Source of the DNA: Deltaproteobacteria bacterium
GTDB taxonomy: Bacteria > SAR324 > JACQKK01
Assembly (NCBI GenBank): GCA_029879595.1
Contig: JAOUPZ010000001.1
Location: 1 to 29,539, forward strand
DNA length: 29,539 bases
Direction of reading: 5' to 3'
The notes below the pieces were generated by a model. It was given only the letters and a program-made list of their open reading frames with translations, was not told where the DNA came from and did no database searches. A program made the translations under genes and the position numbers. How positions within the stretch are numbered: the first letter of the stretch is position 1; each line of letters begins with the position of its first letter. Positions 8,165 to 14,766 of the stretch are shown piece by piece.

Positions 8165-8277
8165 GTCCTTCGCCAGACCCACCGGAAAAAGCCCCGCCGT
8201 CTTCCCCGACACGGCGAACCAGAGGCAGGGAAATACAAAAATCACTCCAGGGTATCGCTCAAATATCTTTTTTGCGT

Positions 8278-8283
8278 TATAAT
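8278..8283 (+). promoter_or_regulatory. Perfect -10 hexamer upstream of the first outer-membrane protein gene
   Basis: TATAAT at 8278-8283 matches the -10 consensus exactly but has no good -35 at 17 or 18 bases upstream. It would give a leader of about 165 bases before ATG 8454, carrying the hairpin at 8299-8318 and the repeat at 8388-8415. The missing -35 suggests an activated promoter or a chance match. Confidence 0.3.
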
Positions 8284-8298
8284 ACTCAAGCAAAGGTG

Positions 8299-8318
8299 TT
8301 CCGGCGGAAATGCCGGAA
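8299..8318 (+). other. Leader hairpin
   Basis: TTCCGGC (8299-8305) and GCCGGAA (8312-8318) form a perfect 7-bp stem with a 6-base loop (GGAAAT). It follows the TATAAT box by 15 bases, so it would sit near the 5' end of the transcript. No T-run follows, so transcript stabilisation is more likely than termination. Confidence 0.3.
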
Positions 8319-8387
8319 TGTACCCGGTGTTCATCATTTCCAGAAAAAGGGTTCTACAGACGGTAAAACCTGATTTGTCAACAAAGC

Positions 8388-8415
8388 GGCAAATAGCAAA
8401 GAGGCAAATAGCAAA
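8388..8415. repeat. 15-bp-period direct repeat before the outer-membrane protein gene
   Basis: GGCAAATAGCAAA occurs exactly twice, at 8388-8400 and 8403-8415, with a two-base spacer. It ends 38 bases before the ATG at 8454. It may be a tandem regulator site or a simple duplication. Confidence 0.4.
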
Positions 8416-8453
8416 CCGCCGCGAAAGTAACTAACATGCGACAAAGGAGCATC

Positions 8454-8981
8454 ATGAAAAGATGGATTATCCCCGCCCTGGCGGCGGTGATGCTGTTTTC
8501 GGCATCCAACAGCGCCCACGCGCTGATTTCGGCCACACTGGACGTCCCCGTATCATACGCCTTCAATGATTCGGATATTGAAACCGATGGCGTATCGGGT
8601 ACCAAGATCGGTATATCCCTGCCTATCTTCATTGGTCTGGCGCTGGAAAAATACGAGGTGACGATCAAGAATGCTCCCGGGCTTTCTCCCATCAGCTATG
8701 CGGTCAGCATGTACGATTTCTATATTGATCTTCCCTTTCCCTTCCTCAACCTGGGCCTGGGCGCAGGCATTGGCAAGGGAGACCTCACCGGCGATGGTGT
8801 GAACCAGTACGGCCCGGTACCACTGGGGCAGTGGTTCGCCACCCTGGGATACCCCTTCCTGGGCCTGTTCGATATCCACATGGGATACCACAGCATATCC
8901 GGCAAGGCCCGCAAGAAGGGCAACCCTGATATAGACATGGGCGCCACCATGTACACTGTAGGTTTCAGGGTTGGATTCTAA
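8454..8981 (+). CDS. Secreted, probable outer-membrane beta-barrel protein
   Basis: The protein has 175 residues. ATG 8454 is chosen over ATG 8436 because AAGGAG (8444-8449) precedes it and it begins the signal peptide directly: MKRW, a hydrophobic core, then SAHA with probable cleavage after Ala about 21. The mature protein alternates aromatic and small residues, is rich in Gly and has amphipathic stretches (LNLGLGAGIGKGDL, TMYTVGFRVGF). It ends in Phe, as many outer-membrane barrels recognised by BamA do. Length suggests 8 strands. Small barrel families of this size are common in proteobacteria; I cannot name this one with confidence. It is followed by a convergent gene and stands alone. 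Confidence 0.65.
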   Translation: MKRWIIPALAAVMLFSASNSAHALISATLDVPVSYAFNDSDIETDGVSGTKIGISLPIFIGLALEKYEVTIKNAPGLSPISYAVSMYDFYIDLPFPFLNLGLGAGIGKGDLTGDGVNQYGPVPLGQWFATLGYPFLGLFDIHMGYHSISGKARKKGNPDIDMGATMYTVGFRVGF

Positions 8982-9003
8982 CAGAATCCCCCCGGCATAA
9001 AAA

Positions 9004-9031
9004 AAGGGAGCAATGTCTCCATTGCTCCCTT
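9004..9031 (-). terminator. Intrinsic terminator of the SPOR-domain gene
   Basis: A perfect 12-bp stem (9004-9015 with 9020-9031, core GGGAGCAATG/CATTGCTCCC) has a 4-base loop, TCTC. On the minus strand it is followed directly by a T-run, the complement of the seven A residues at 8999-9005. It lies 100 bases past the stop of the minus-strand SPOR gene. The plus strand lacks a T-run but may share the hairpin with the gene ending at 8981. Confidence 0.85.
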
Positions 9032-9130
9032 GCTGTGCCTTCAGATCCCGCTCAGGCTCAACAAAAATATACCCGCTACAATCAAATACCCTTCGGCCTT
9101 GCAATCCCTAGCCGCCTGCCTGCCGAAAAG

Positions 9131-10393
9131 CTACTTCAATAAAACCATGTAGGCACCTTTGAATCGTTCGTCCAGCCGGGCCAAGTCATCCTTCATCCGG
9201 ACGGCCTGTTCTTTGTCCAGCGGAGCGATTCTGATCCTTTGAACCAGCCTGTCCCCATCCAGCTGCTGGCTGATCACCTGAATGCTGTCCGCGCTGACCC
9301 TGGCCAGCAGGATATCCCGGAACTTCCGGACACAGGAGTGAGATGTACAGGAGCCCACCTGCAGGGCGTAACCTGATCTGACCGCAGCCGGGGCCTGGTT
9401 TTCAGCCGGAGCTGTTTGTGCGGTAGCGGAGGGCTTTGCGGCTGTTTTGTTCGCGGCCCTGCCGTTGGCCATGTTGCTATCGGACGTTTCACCGCCAGCC
9501 TTTGTTCCATTGGCCTTTACTCCGTTGCCCAGCCTGGGGGGCTTGATTTTGGAGTCCACGCGGGGCAGTGCCAGGGGTTCCAGTCCGGCCGTGCTTCCCG
9601 GATTCAGTTCCGGCGCGGGCGGGGCCTCAACGGAGGCTTCATCCTCGGCGGAATCAGCCTCAACTGACTCCTCTGCGCCCTGCTCCACAACCGGAGGAGC
9701 GGCTTTGTTCTGGGATGATTTGTCCTGGGAAGCCTTCACAGGGGTGCCGTTTTCCGCCACCTTCTCCCCGCTTCCATTGTCCGCAGTCAGAACTGATGAA
9801 TCTTTCATCTGCTCATCCGCAGCGCTGTTTTTCCCGTTGAGGATCTCAGACAGGCGAATTTCCTGATCGGAAAACCGACCGGGGAGCTTCAGAGCGGCCC
9901 AGCCGCCCCCCACTCCCACCGCGAACAGCACCACGGCTATCACGGAGGCGCGCGCTATCTGCCATATGCCGGGGCCTGCCGGTTCACTTTCGCCAGGGGT
10001 AACAGGGCGGGCCGGTTTGCTTTTCGCGGCGGATGACACGGCGGCCTTTTTGATGGAGGGAAGCCTGGCCGGTGGGGCCAGCGCCAGATCCTCCAGCGGA
10101 ATCACCTTGTGGGAGCGCATGACCTTCATGCTTCCCCGGGATGAGCTTCCCGCAGCCGGTTTGCTCCCGGTGACATCCGGCAAAGGCGGGGCCAGATCTC
10201 CGGCTTGGGCTTCGCCCTGGTCTTTTTCCCCTGTCACGGGCTGGGCGGAAAGGCTCATTTCATCAAGTGAATTCAGCCGGGAGAAGAAATCGTTGAAACT
10301 GTTTATTTCCTGGTCAACCGCACCAGCATCCTGCTTGGTGGAGCCCTTTAAAGGCTCAAAGGCTGATTCCAGAGGGTTCGGCTCGGTGTTCAT
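9131..10393 (-). CDS. Inner-membrane SPOR-domain protein (cell-division or envelope)
   Basis: The protein has 420 residues from ATG 10393, chosen because AGGAG lies 9 bases upstream; the frame extends to 10417. It has a cytoplasmic acidic and Pro-rich N-terminal part (1-145), one TM helix (about 146-168, VIAVVLFAVGVGGGWAAL), a long low-complexity periplasmic linker rich in Ala, Pro, Glu and Lys (about 170-340), and a C-terminal SPOR domain (341-420, beginning GYALQVGSCTSHSC). SPOR domains bind denuded peptidoglycan at division septa, as in FtsN and DamX; overall layout resembles DamX/FtsN-like proteins. Two Cys lie close together at the start of the SPOR domain and could form a disulfide. The gene is monocistronic with its own terminator and an inverted repeat just upstream of the ribosome site. 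Confidence 0.8.
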   Translation of the reverse strand: MNTEPNPLESAFEPLKGSTKQDAGAVDQEINSFNDFFSRLNSLDEMSLSAQPVTGEKDQGEAQAGDLAPPLPDVTGSKPAAGSSSRGSMKVMRSHKVIPLEDLALAPPARLPSIKKAAVSSAAKSKPARPVTPGESEPAGPGIWQIARASVIAVVLFAVGVGGGWAALKLPGRFSDQEIRLSEILNGKNSAADEQMKDSSVLTADNGSGEKVAENGTPVKASQDKSSQNKAAPPVVEQGAEESVEADSAEDEASVEAPPAPELNPGSTAGLEPLALPRVDSKIKPPRLGNGVKANGTKAGGETSDSNMANGRAANKTAAKPSATAQTAPAENQAPAAVRSGYALQVGSCTSHSCVRKFRDILLARVSADSIQVISQQLDGDRLVQRIRIAPLDKEQAVRMKDDLARLDERFKGAYMVLLK

Positions 10394-10414
10394 TAAACAG
10401 CGCTCCTGTTGTTG

Positions 10415-10433
10415 CAATCACATCCTGTGATTG
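10415..10433. promoter_or_regulatory. Inverted repeat just upstream of the SPOR gene
   Basis: CAATCACA (10415-10422) and TGTGATTG (10426-10433) form a perfect 8-bp inverted repeat around TCC, 21 bases before the ATG at 10393 on the minus strand. The half-sites TCACA/TGTGA are those of CRP but in the reverse arrangement, so it is not a CRP site. It could be an operator or an mRNA hairpin near the ribosome site. On the plus strand it is followed by TTTTCTT. Confidence 0.4.
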
Positions 10434-10759
10434 TTTTCTTGGTTCATACCGCCCTGCCAGTTTTCCAGATTCATGGGCCGGTGGAGGGGTAAAACTTTCC
10501 TCTCAGTCCTTGTTAAAGCAAGACAAAGACCAAACCTGTGTGTTTTTCGCCTGTTTTTTTATGGGTAGGCCGGAGGCCCGGCGCAGATGTTTTAGGCCCG
10601 ACCGATTATCTGCCGGCTGACCGGTTTTCCGGGATTTGTTTTGTGATATATGAAAGGCAGGTATCAACGGGGGAGGTGATTCCGCAGGGCGGGGGAAGGG
10701 TACTGCTTCTTGCCAGAAGCAAGTATATGAAATAACAATGATTTTAATCGAGGTTTAAT
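10434..10759. other. Intergenic region between divergent SPOR and outer-membrane protein genes
   Basis: About 330 bases. It holds a 65-codon plus-strand frame (10538-10735) with no ribosome site or family-like sequence, which I do not call. Near 10701-10725 is a strong hairpin: TGCTTCT pairs with AGAAGCA around TGCC, and TAC/GTA extends it past one bulged A. It ends about 35 bases before the next ATG. No confident promoter was found. Confidence 0.35.
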
Positions 10760-11416
10760 ATGAAGAAATTCCTGTTTCTGTTGTTGGGGGCACTGTTGGC
10801 TTCACCGCTGGCCTTGACGGCCAAGGTATATAAGAACCCTGCCCAGAAATACGGCGAGGGCAGCTTCGCCGTGGGCTTCGGAATGGACAGCCAGACCCAG
10901 CCCTTTCCCGATGGCGACCTGGAGCATTCCTCCACCCTGATAAACTTCACCATCGGCATCGGCAAGGCCGGGGCGCTGGGTCTTCACGCCGGCTCCATGA
11001 GCGGCAGCATAGATGGAGGAGAGGCCATCAGCGGAAGCATCGCCGGGATCAGCTACCAGCAGCAGCTTGATCAGGGAACCAGCGACTTCAGCCGGGGCTT
11101 CAACCTGGCCTATATGTCCGGCTACGGTGAAACGGATAGCATCGGGGTTTCCTACTGGCGCTACGAGGGGTTGTTCGGGGCCGCCAAGAAGCTGGAAAAC
11201 AACATCTCGGCATACTTCGGGGGCGGGCTTAGCTTCGCCACGGTGGGTGTGGAGATGTTTTACTCCCCCTACTACTATTTCGAGGATGAGGCCAGCACCA
11301 GCCTGGCCGGCTTTGTGGGTATCGAGCTGCAAGCGGGAAAACAGGCCCTGCTGGGCGCCGAGTTGCACCTTTTGAATGAAACCGGCTTCGGACTGTACGC
11401 CGATATGCTGTTTTAG
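10760..11416 (+). CDS. Secreted, probable outer-membrane beta-barrel protein
   Basis: The protein has 218 residues from ATG 10760, with GAGG 6 bases upstream. The signal peptide is MKKFLFLLLGALLASPLALTAKV, with cleavage probably around residues 20-21. The mature chain is Gly-rich and aromatic with alternating pattern (GSFAVGFGMDS, LINFTIGIGKAGALGLHAG, NISAYFGGGLSFATVGVEMFY, QALLGAELHLL) and ends GLYADMLF with a C-terminal Phe, the hallmark of barrels inserted by BamA. Size suggests 8-10 strands. I do not recognise the family. It is a single-gene unit convergent with the pst operon. Confidence 0.65.
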   Translation: MKKFLFLLLGALLASPLALTAKVYKNPAQKYGEGSFAVGFGMDSQTQPFPDGDLEHSSTLINFTIGIGKAGALGLHAGSMSGSIDGGEAISGSIAGISYQQQLDQGTSDFSRGFNLAYMSGYGETDSIGVSYWRYEGLFGAAKKLENNISAYFGGGLSFATVGVEMFYSPYYYFEDEASTSLAGFVGIELQAGKQALLGAELHLLNETGFGLYADMLF

Positions 11417-11420
11417 CCCC

Positions 11421-11447
11421 CCCGCGCCAGGTTAATCCTGGTGCGGG
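11421..11447. terminator. Hairpin between convergent genes
   Basis: CCCGCGCCAGG (11421-11431) pairs with CCTGGTGCGGG (11437-11447) around a 5-base loop (TTAAT), with one C/T mismatch. It is 5 bases after the stop of the outer-membrane gene and 29 bases beyond the phoU stop on the other strand. Neither side has a T-run, so strength as an intrinsic terminator is doubtful, but the position between convergent genes supports a shared 3' end structure. Confidence 0.5.
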
Positions 11448-11475
11448 AGGACCGGCAGGGCTCGGGCGCGTATCT

Positions 11476-12153
11476 TCAGCTGTTTTCCTTGAGAAACTCC
11501 TCGGCCTTGTGCCGGACGATTTCCCCGGCCACCATATAAATCACGTCCTCGGCGATGTTGGTGGCATGGTCGGCGATGCGCTCCAGGTGGCGAGATGTGC
11601 TCAGGCAGTGAATCAGGCTGCCGATCCGTTCTGGGTTGTCCAGGATTCCCTGCTGCACCTGGATGTACATTTCCCGGTTGATCGCATCCACCTCGTCATC
11701 CACCGTGCATACCTTCTTGGCCAGCCGGGAGTCCATGTTCACCAGGGCGTCCAGGCTGTCTTTGAGCATCCGCTTGGTCTTCTCGGACATTTCCTTGAAG
11801 TCGAACGGAATGTCCATGGGGGGGTGTGATGAGAGTACGATGGCCCTCTCCGCGATGTTCACCGCCAGGTCGCCTATGCGTTCCAGATCGTTGTTGATCT
11901 TCAGCACGGCGATTACGAACCGCAGGTCCACCGCCACCGGCTGGTGCAGGGCCAGCACCTTCAGGCATTCCTCCTCCAGCTCCACCTCCCTGCGGTCGAT
12001 CTCGGAGTCGGAGGCGATGATGCTTTCTGCCAGCTTGGTATCACGGTTGCTGAGCGACTCCACCGCCTTGTGAACGTTTTCCTCCACCTCGGCCCCCAGG
12101 GCCAGCACCATTTTTTTCAGGTGATCTATTTCGCGTTGCAGATGTATGGTCAT
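11476..12153 (-). CDS. phoU: Phosphate-specific transport system accessory protein PhoU
   Basis: The protein has 225 residues, normal length. PhoU connects the Pst transporter to the PhoR/PhoB system and dampens phosphate uptake and Pho signalling when phosphate is plentiful. It consists of two three-helix bundles, each with a metal-binding ExxxD-type motif: NNDLERIGDLAVNIAER (about 90-106) and SRHLERIADHATNIAED (about 190-206). It is the last gene of the pst operon, 69 bases after pstB. The start at ATG 12153 has only a poor purine-rich ribosome site, so lower translation than pstB is possible. Confidence 0.97.
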   Translation of the reverse strand: MTIHLQREIDHLKKMVLALGAEVEENVHKAVESLSNRDTKLAESIIASDSEIDRREVELEEECLKVLALHQPVAVDLRFVIAVLKINNDLERIGDLAVNIAERAIVLSSHPPMDIPFDFKEMSEKTKRMLKDSLDALVNMDSRLAKKVCTVDDEVDAINREMYIQVQQGILDNPERIGSLIHCLSTSRHLERIADHATNIAEDVIYMVAGEIVRHKAEEFLKENS

Positions 12154-12199
12154 GTTTCTTTGTTCCAGTCCTTGTTTTTACTGAATCGGCGTCTCGGCT

Positions 12200-12220
12200 G
12201 CCTCCCCGGCCGGGGCAGGC
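12200..12220 (-). other. Strong intercistronic hairpin between pstB and phoU
   Basis: The 12-base palindrome CCCCGGCCGGGG (12204-12215) is flanked by GCCT/AGGC, giving a GC-rich stem directly after the pstB stop at 12223. It has no T-run on the minus strand. It could stabilise the upstream message or partly uncouple phoU. Confidence 0.35.
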
Positions 12221-12222
12221 CA

Positions 12223-13035
12223 TCATCCGAAGCGGCCGGTGATATAATCCTGAGTCTGTTTTCTCTCCGGTTGGGTAAAGGTATTCCCGGTGTGGTTGAA
12301 CTCGATCAGTTCCCCCATGTACAAAAAGGCCGTGTACTCTGATACCCGGGCCGCCTGCTGCATATTGTGGGTCACGATCACCACGGTGTATTTTTCCTTG
12401 AGCTCGTCTATCAGCTCCTCAATACGCGCCGTGGCGATGGGGTCCAGCGCCGAACAGGGCTCGTCCATCAGGATCACATCGGGGTTGACGGCAATGGCCC
12501 GGGCGATGCAGAGCCGCTGCATCTGCCCCCCGGACAGCCCCAGGGCGCTTTCATGCAGCCGGTCCTTGACCTCGTTCCACAGCGCGGCTCCCTGCAGCGA
12601 AGCCTCCACCGCCTCGTCCAGCCGGGCCTTTGATTTCACTCCCGCTATTCTGAGGCCGTAGATGACGTTCTCATAGATGGACTTGGGAAACGGGGTATAG
12701 GACTGAAAGACCATCCCCACCTTGCGGCGCAGCTCAATGACATCCAGCTCCGGCGAGTGGATATCGGTACCTTCCAGTATGATCTCCCCGGACAGGGTCA
12801 CCCCGTCCACCAGGTCGTTCATGCGGTTCAGACAGCGCAGCAGGGTAGACTTGCCGCAGCCGGAAGGACCGATGAAGGCCGTGACGGTATCCCGGGGAAT
12901 GCTGACGCTGATGTCCTTTAGCGCCACCTTGTCCCCATAACTCATGGTCAGGCCCTTGATTTCGATGGCCGGGTCATTCACCTCCACCACATAGGGCGGT
13001 TCCAGCGCCGATCCGGCCTGCTTGACTTCGTTCAT
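12223..13035 (-). CDS. pstB: Phosphate ABC transporter ATPase PstB
   Basis: The protein has 270 residues if started at ATG 13035 (AAGGAG close upstream, spacing 3, rather short); an upstream start at 13059 lacks a ribosome site. It hydrolyses ATP to drive phosphate import through PstCA. Visible motifs: Walker A GPSGCGKST (56-64), Q-loop VFQSYTPFPKS, ABC signature LSGGQMQR, Walker B VILMDEPCSALD, and the switch His in VTHNMQQA. The VFQ...PFPKSIYENV segment is typical of PstB. The signature has Met where most PstB have Gln. It lies between pstA and phoU. Confidence 0.97.
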   Translation of the reverse strand: MNEVKQAGSALEPPYVVEVNDPAIEIKGLTMSYGDKVALKDISVSIPRDTVTAFIGPSGCGKSTLLRCLNRMNDLVDGVTLSGEIILEGTDIHSPELDVIELRRKVGMVFQSYTPFPKSIYENVIYGLRIAGVKSKARLDEAVEASLQGAALWNEVKDRLHESALGLSGGQMQRLCIARAIAVNPDVILMDEPCSALDPIATARIEELIDELKEKYTVVIVTHNMQQAARVSEYTAFLYMGELIEFNHTGNTFTQPERKQTQDYITGRFG

Positions 13036-13079
13036 GCTCTCCTTGCGGCCGGTCCGCATCGTCGGTCCGGCGCGTAAAA

Positions 13080-14714
13080 TCAGAATGTGGCGGTCTGCAG
13101 CTTTTTGCGCAGACTGTTCCTGAGCCAGATCGCCGTGATGCTCAGCACCAGGACAATGACAATCAGCAGCAGGGTTGTAATATACACCATGGGCTTGGCG
13201 GCTTCCACGTTGGGTGACTGAAAGCCCACATCAAAGATATGGAAGCCCAGGTGCATGAATTTTCGCTCCAGGTGGATAAAGGGAAACTGCCCGTCCAGCG
13301 GCAGGCTGGGAGCCAGCTTCACCACGCCCGTTATCATCAGCGGGGCCACCTCGCCCACGGCGCGGGCCATGGCCAGTATGAACCCGGTGAGAATACCCGG
13401 CACGGCCATGGGAATCACCACCCGCACCAGCGTCTGGAACTTGGTGGCGCCCAGGGCCAGGGAGGCCTCGCGCAGTCCCCGGGGAATGGCGGACAACCCC
13501 TCCTCGGTGGCCACCACCACCACCGGAATGGTGAGCAGCGCCAGGGTCAGGCTGGCCCAGAGAATGCCCCCGGTGCCAAAGGTGGGCGTGGGCAGGCGCT
13601 CCTGAAAGAACACATCGTCGATGACTCCCCCCACTCCATACACGAAGAACCCCAGGCCGAACACCCCGAACACTATGGACGGCACGCCCGCCAGATTGTA
13701 AACGGCTATGCGCACCATGCGCACCAGCAGGCCCTCCCGGGCATACTCCCGCAGATAGATCGCCGCCACCACCCCCATGGGCAGGGAGAAGACACTCATG
13801 ATCAGCACCATCATCACCGTGCCGAAGATGGCCGGGAACAACCCGCCCTCGGTGTTGGACTCCCTCGGTTCGCCCGTCAGCAGTTCGCCCAGCTTGGAAA
13901 GGTAGAAGCCCGTCTTGGCAAAGACCCCCATGGAGTTGGGGCGCACGGCCCGGACGATCTCCGTCAGCGAAATCACCGCCTCGTTGCCGGCGGAATCGGC
14001 GAATACGGCCTTGTTGGATTCAAGGGCCCTGGTCTGTTCCACGATCTCCCTGTTGCGCTCCTCGAAAATCCGGGTCAGCTCGTCGGAGCGGGCCTGCAGC
14101 CGGGCCAGTTCGCCTGCCGGGGTTTCCCCGTCAATACCAGCGCGGGAATTTTCGTGGCGCAGCCGGGCCATCCGCAGCCGGATATCCTCCGTTTCCTGAG
14201 TCAGTTCCATCAGGTCGTCCAGACGCTCCAGCAGCGCCTCCTTGCGCTCCCAGGCCTGGCTGCGGGCCAGCTTGAAGCTCTGCCAGGCGTCTTTTCCCTG
14301 GGGGGCCGCGATATCCTTCAGCCGCAGGCCCTTGAGGAATCCGTAGAAGTTTCCGAACTCGACCCGTTCCAGCATCACCGCATCCGGCGGCGTTTCCACT
14401 TGCTGGACGGCCTCGCCCTTCACCCACTGGAAATCCATCCCGTACAGGTCGCGGTTGCCCACCTTGATCCTCAGGTTATCCCCGCCGTACCTCGCCTGAT
14501 CACCCTGGCCGGGCTCCCGGCCGGCCAACTCGCCCATGACCGGGGGGCTGTCCGTCAGCCGCAGCAGCACTAGTTCCTTGGGCCAGAAAAACCCCAGCCC
14601 GTTCACCATCACCACCAGCAGCAGCACGACAACGATCAGCAGCGTCAGGCAGACTGCCGCCGCGGTCCCCCAGACATAGTGCTCACCCTGTCTCCAGCTT
14701 TTTCTCATAGTCAT
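13080..14714 (-). CDS. pstA: Phosphate ABC transporter permease PstA, long form
   Basis: The protein has 544 residues, against about 280-300 in the E. coli type. TM1 is about 14-42; a periplasmic insert (about 45-290) separates it from the core permease. Residues about 140-240 of the insert are strongly helical and charged, probably coiled coil. The core has the remaining TM helices and the cytoplasmic EAA loop REASLALGATKFQTLVRVVIP that docks PstB. Long PstA forms with such inserts are known in Pseudomonas-type Pst systems. ATG 14714 is used; ATG 14708 is also possible. It is followed by pstB after a 44-base gap. Confidence 0.95.
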   Translation of the reverse strand: MTMRKSWRQGEHYVWGTAAAVCLTLLIVVVLLLVVMVNGLGFFWPKELVLLRLTDSPPVMGELAGREPGQGDQARYGGDNLRIKVGNRDLYGMDFQWVKGEAVQQVETPPDAVMLERVEFGNFYGFLKGLRLKDIAAPQGKDAWQSFKLARSQAWERKEALLERLDDLMELTQETEDIRLRMARLRHENSRAGIDGETPAGELARLQARSDELTRIFEERNREIVEQTRALESNKAVFADSAGNEAVISLTEIVRAVRPNSMGVFAKTGFYLSKLGELLTGEPRESNTEGGLFPAIFGTVMMVLIMSVFSLPMGVVAAIYLREYAREGLLVRMVRIAVYNLAGVPSIVFGVFGLGFFVYGVGGVIDDVFFQERLPTPTFGTGGILWASLTLALLTIPVVVVATEEGLSAIPRGLREASLALGATKFQTLVRVVIPMAVPGILTGFILAMARAVGEVAPLMITGVVKLAPSLPLDGQFPFIHLERKFMHLGFHIFDVGFQSPNVEAAKPMVYITTLLLIVIVLVLSITAIWLRNSLRKKLQTATF

Positions 14715-14721
14715 ATTCCGT

Positions 14722-14762
14722 CGGCCCTCAACCGACCGCCTTCAGTCCCGCCACGGCGGGAA
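14722..14762 (-). other. Paired hairpins between pstC and pstA
   Basis: Two short stems lie in the 52-base gap: GTCGG/CCGAC (14722-14738) and CCCGCC/GGCGGG around AC (14749-14762). There is no T-run. The second follows the pstC stop by 4 bases. They may mark an mRNA processing or stability point inside the operon. Confidence 0.3.
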
Positions 14763-14766
14763 GCTG

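Noticed and set aside
10415..10433. CRP/FNR-type binding site
   Set aside because: Half-sites TCACA...TGTGA are in the reverse order of the CRP consensus and the spacer is 3 rather than 6 bases.
10538..10735. 65-codon frame before the second outer-membrane gene
   Set aside because: No Shine-Dalgarno, mixed composition and a hairpin across its 3' end; more likely spacer.
11421..11447. Strong intrinsic terminator for both convergent genes
   Set aside because: The hairpin is good but lacks a T-run on either strand, so it is listed only as a probable 3' structure.
13239..14573. Long plus-strand frame opposite pstA (and similar ones opposite pstC, mpl and surE)
   Set aside because: His/Gln/Gly/Pro-rich translations typical of antisense frames in GC-rich genes; the minus-strand genes are unambiguous.
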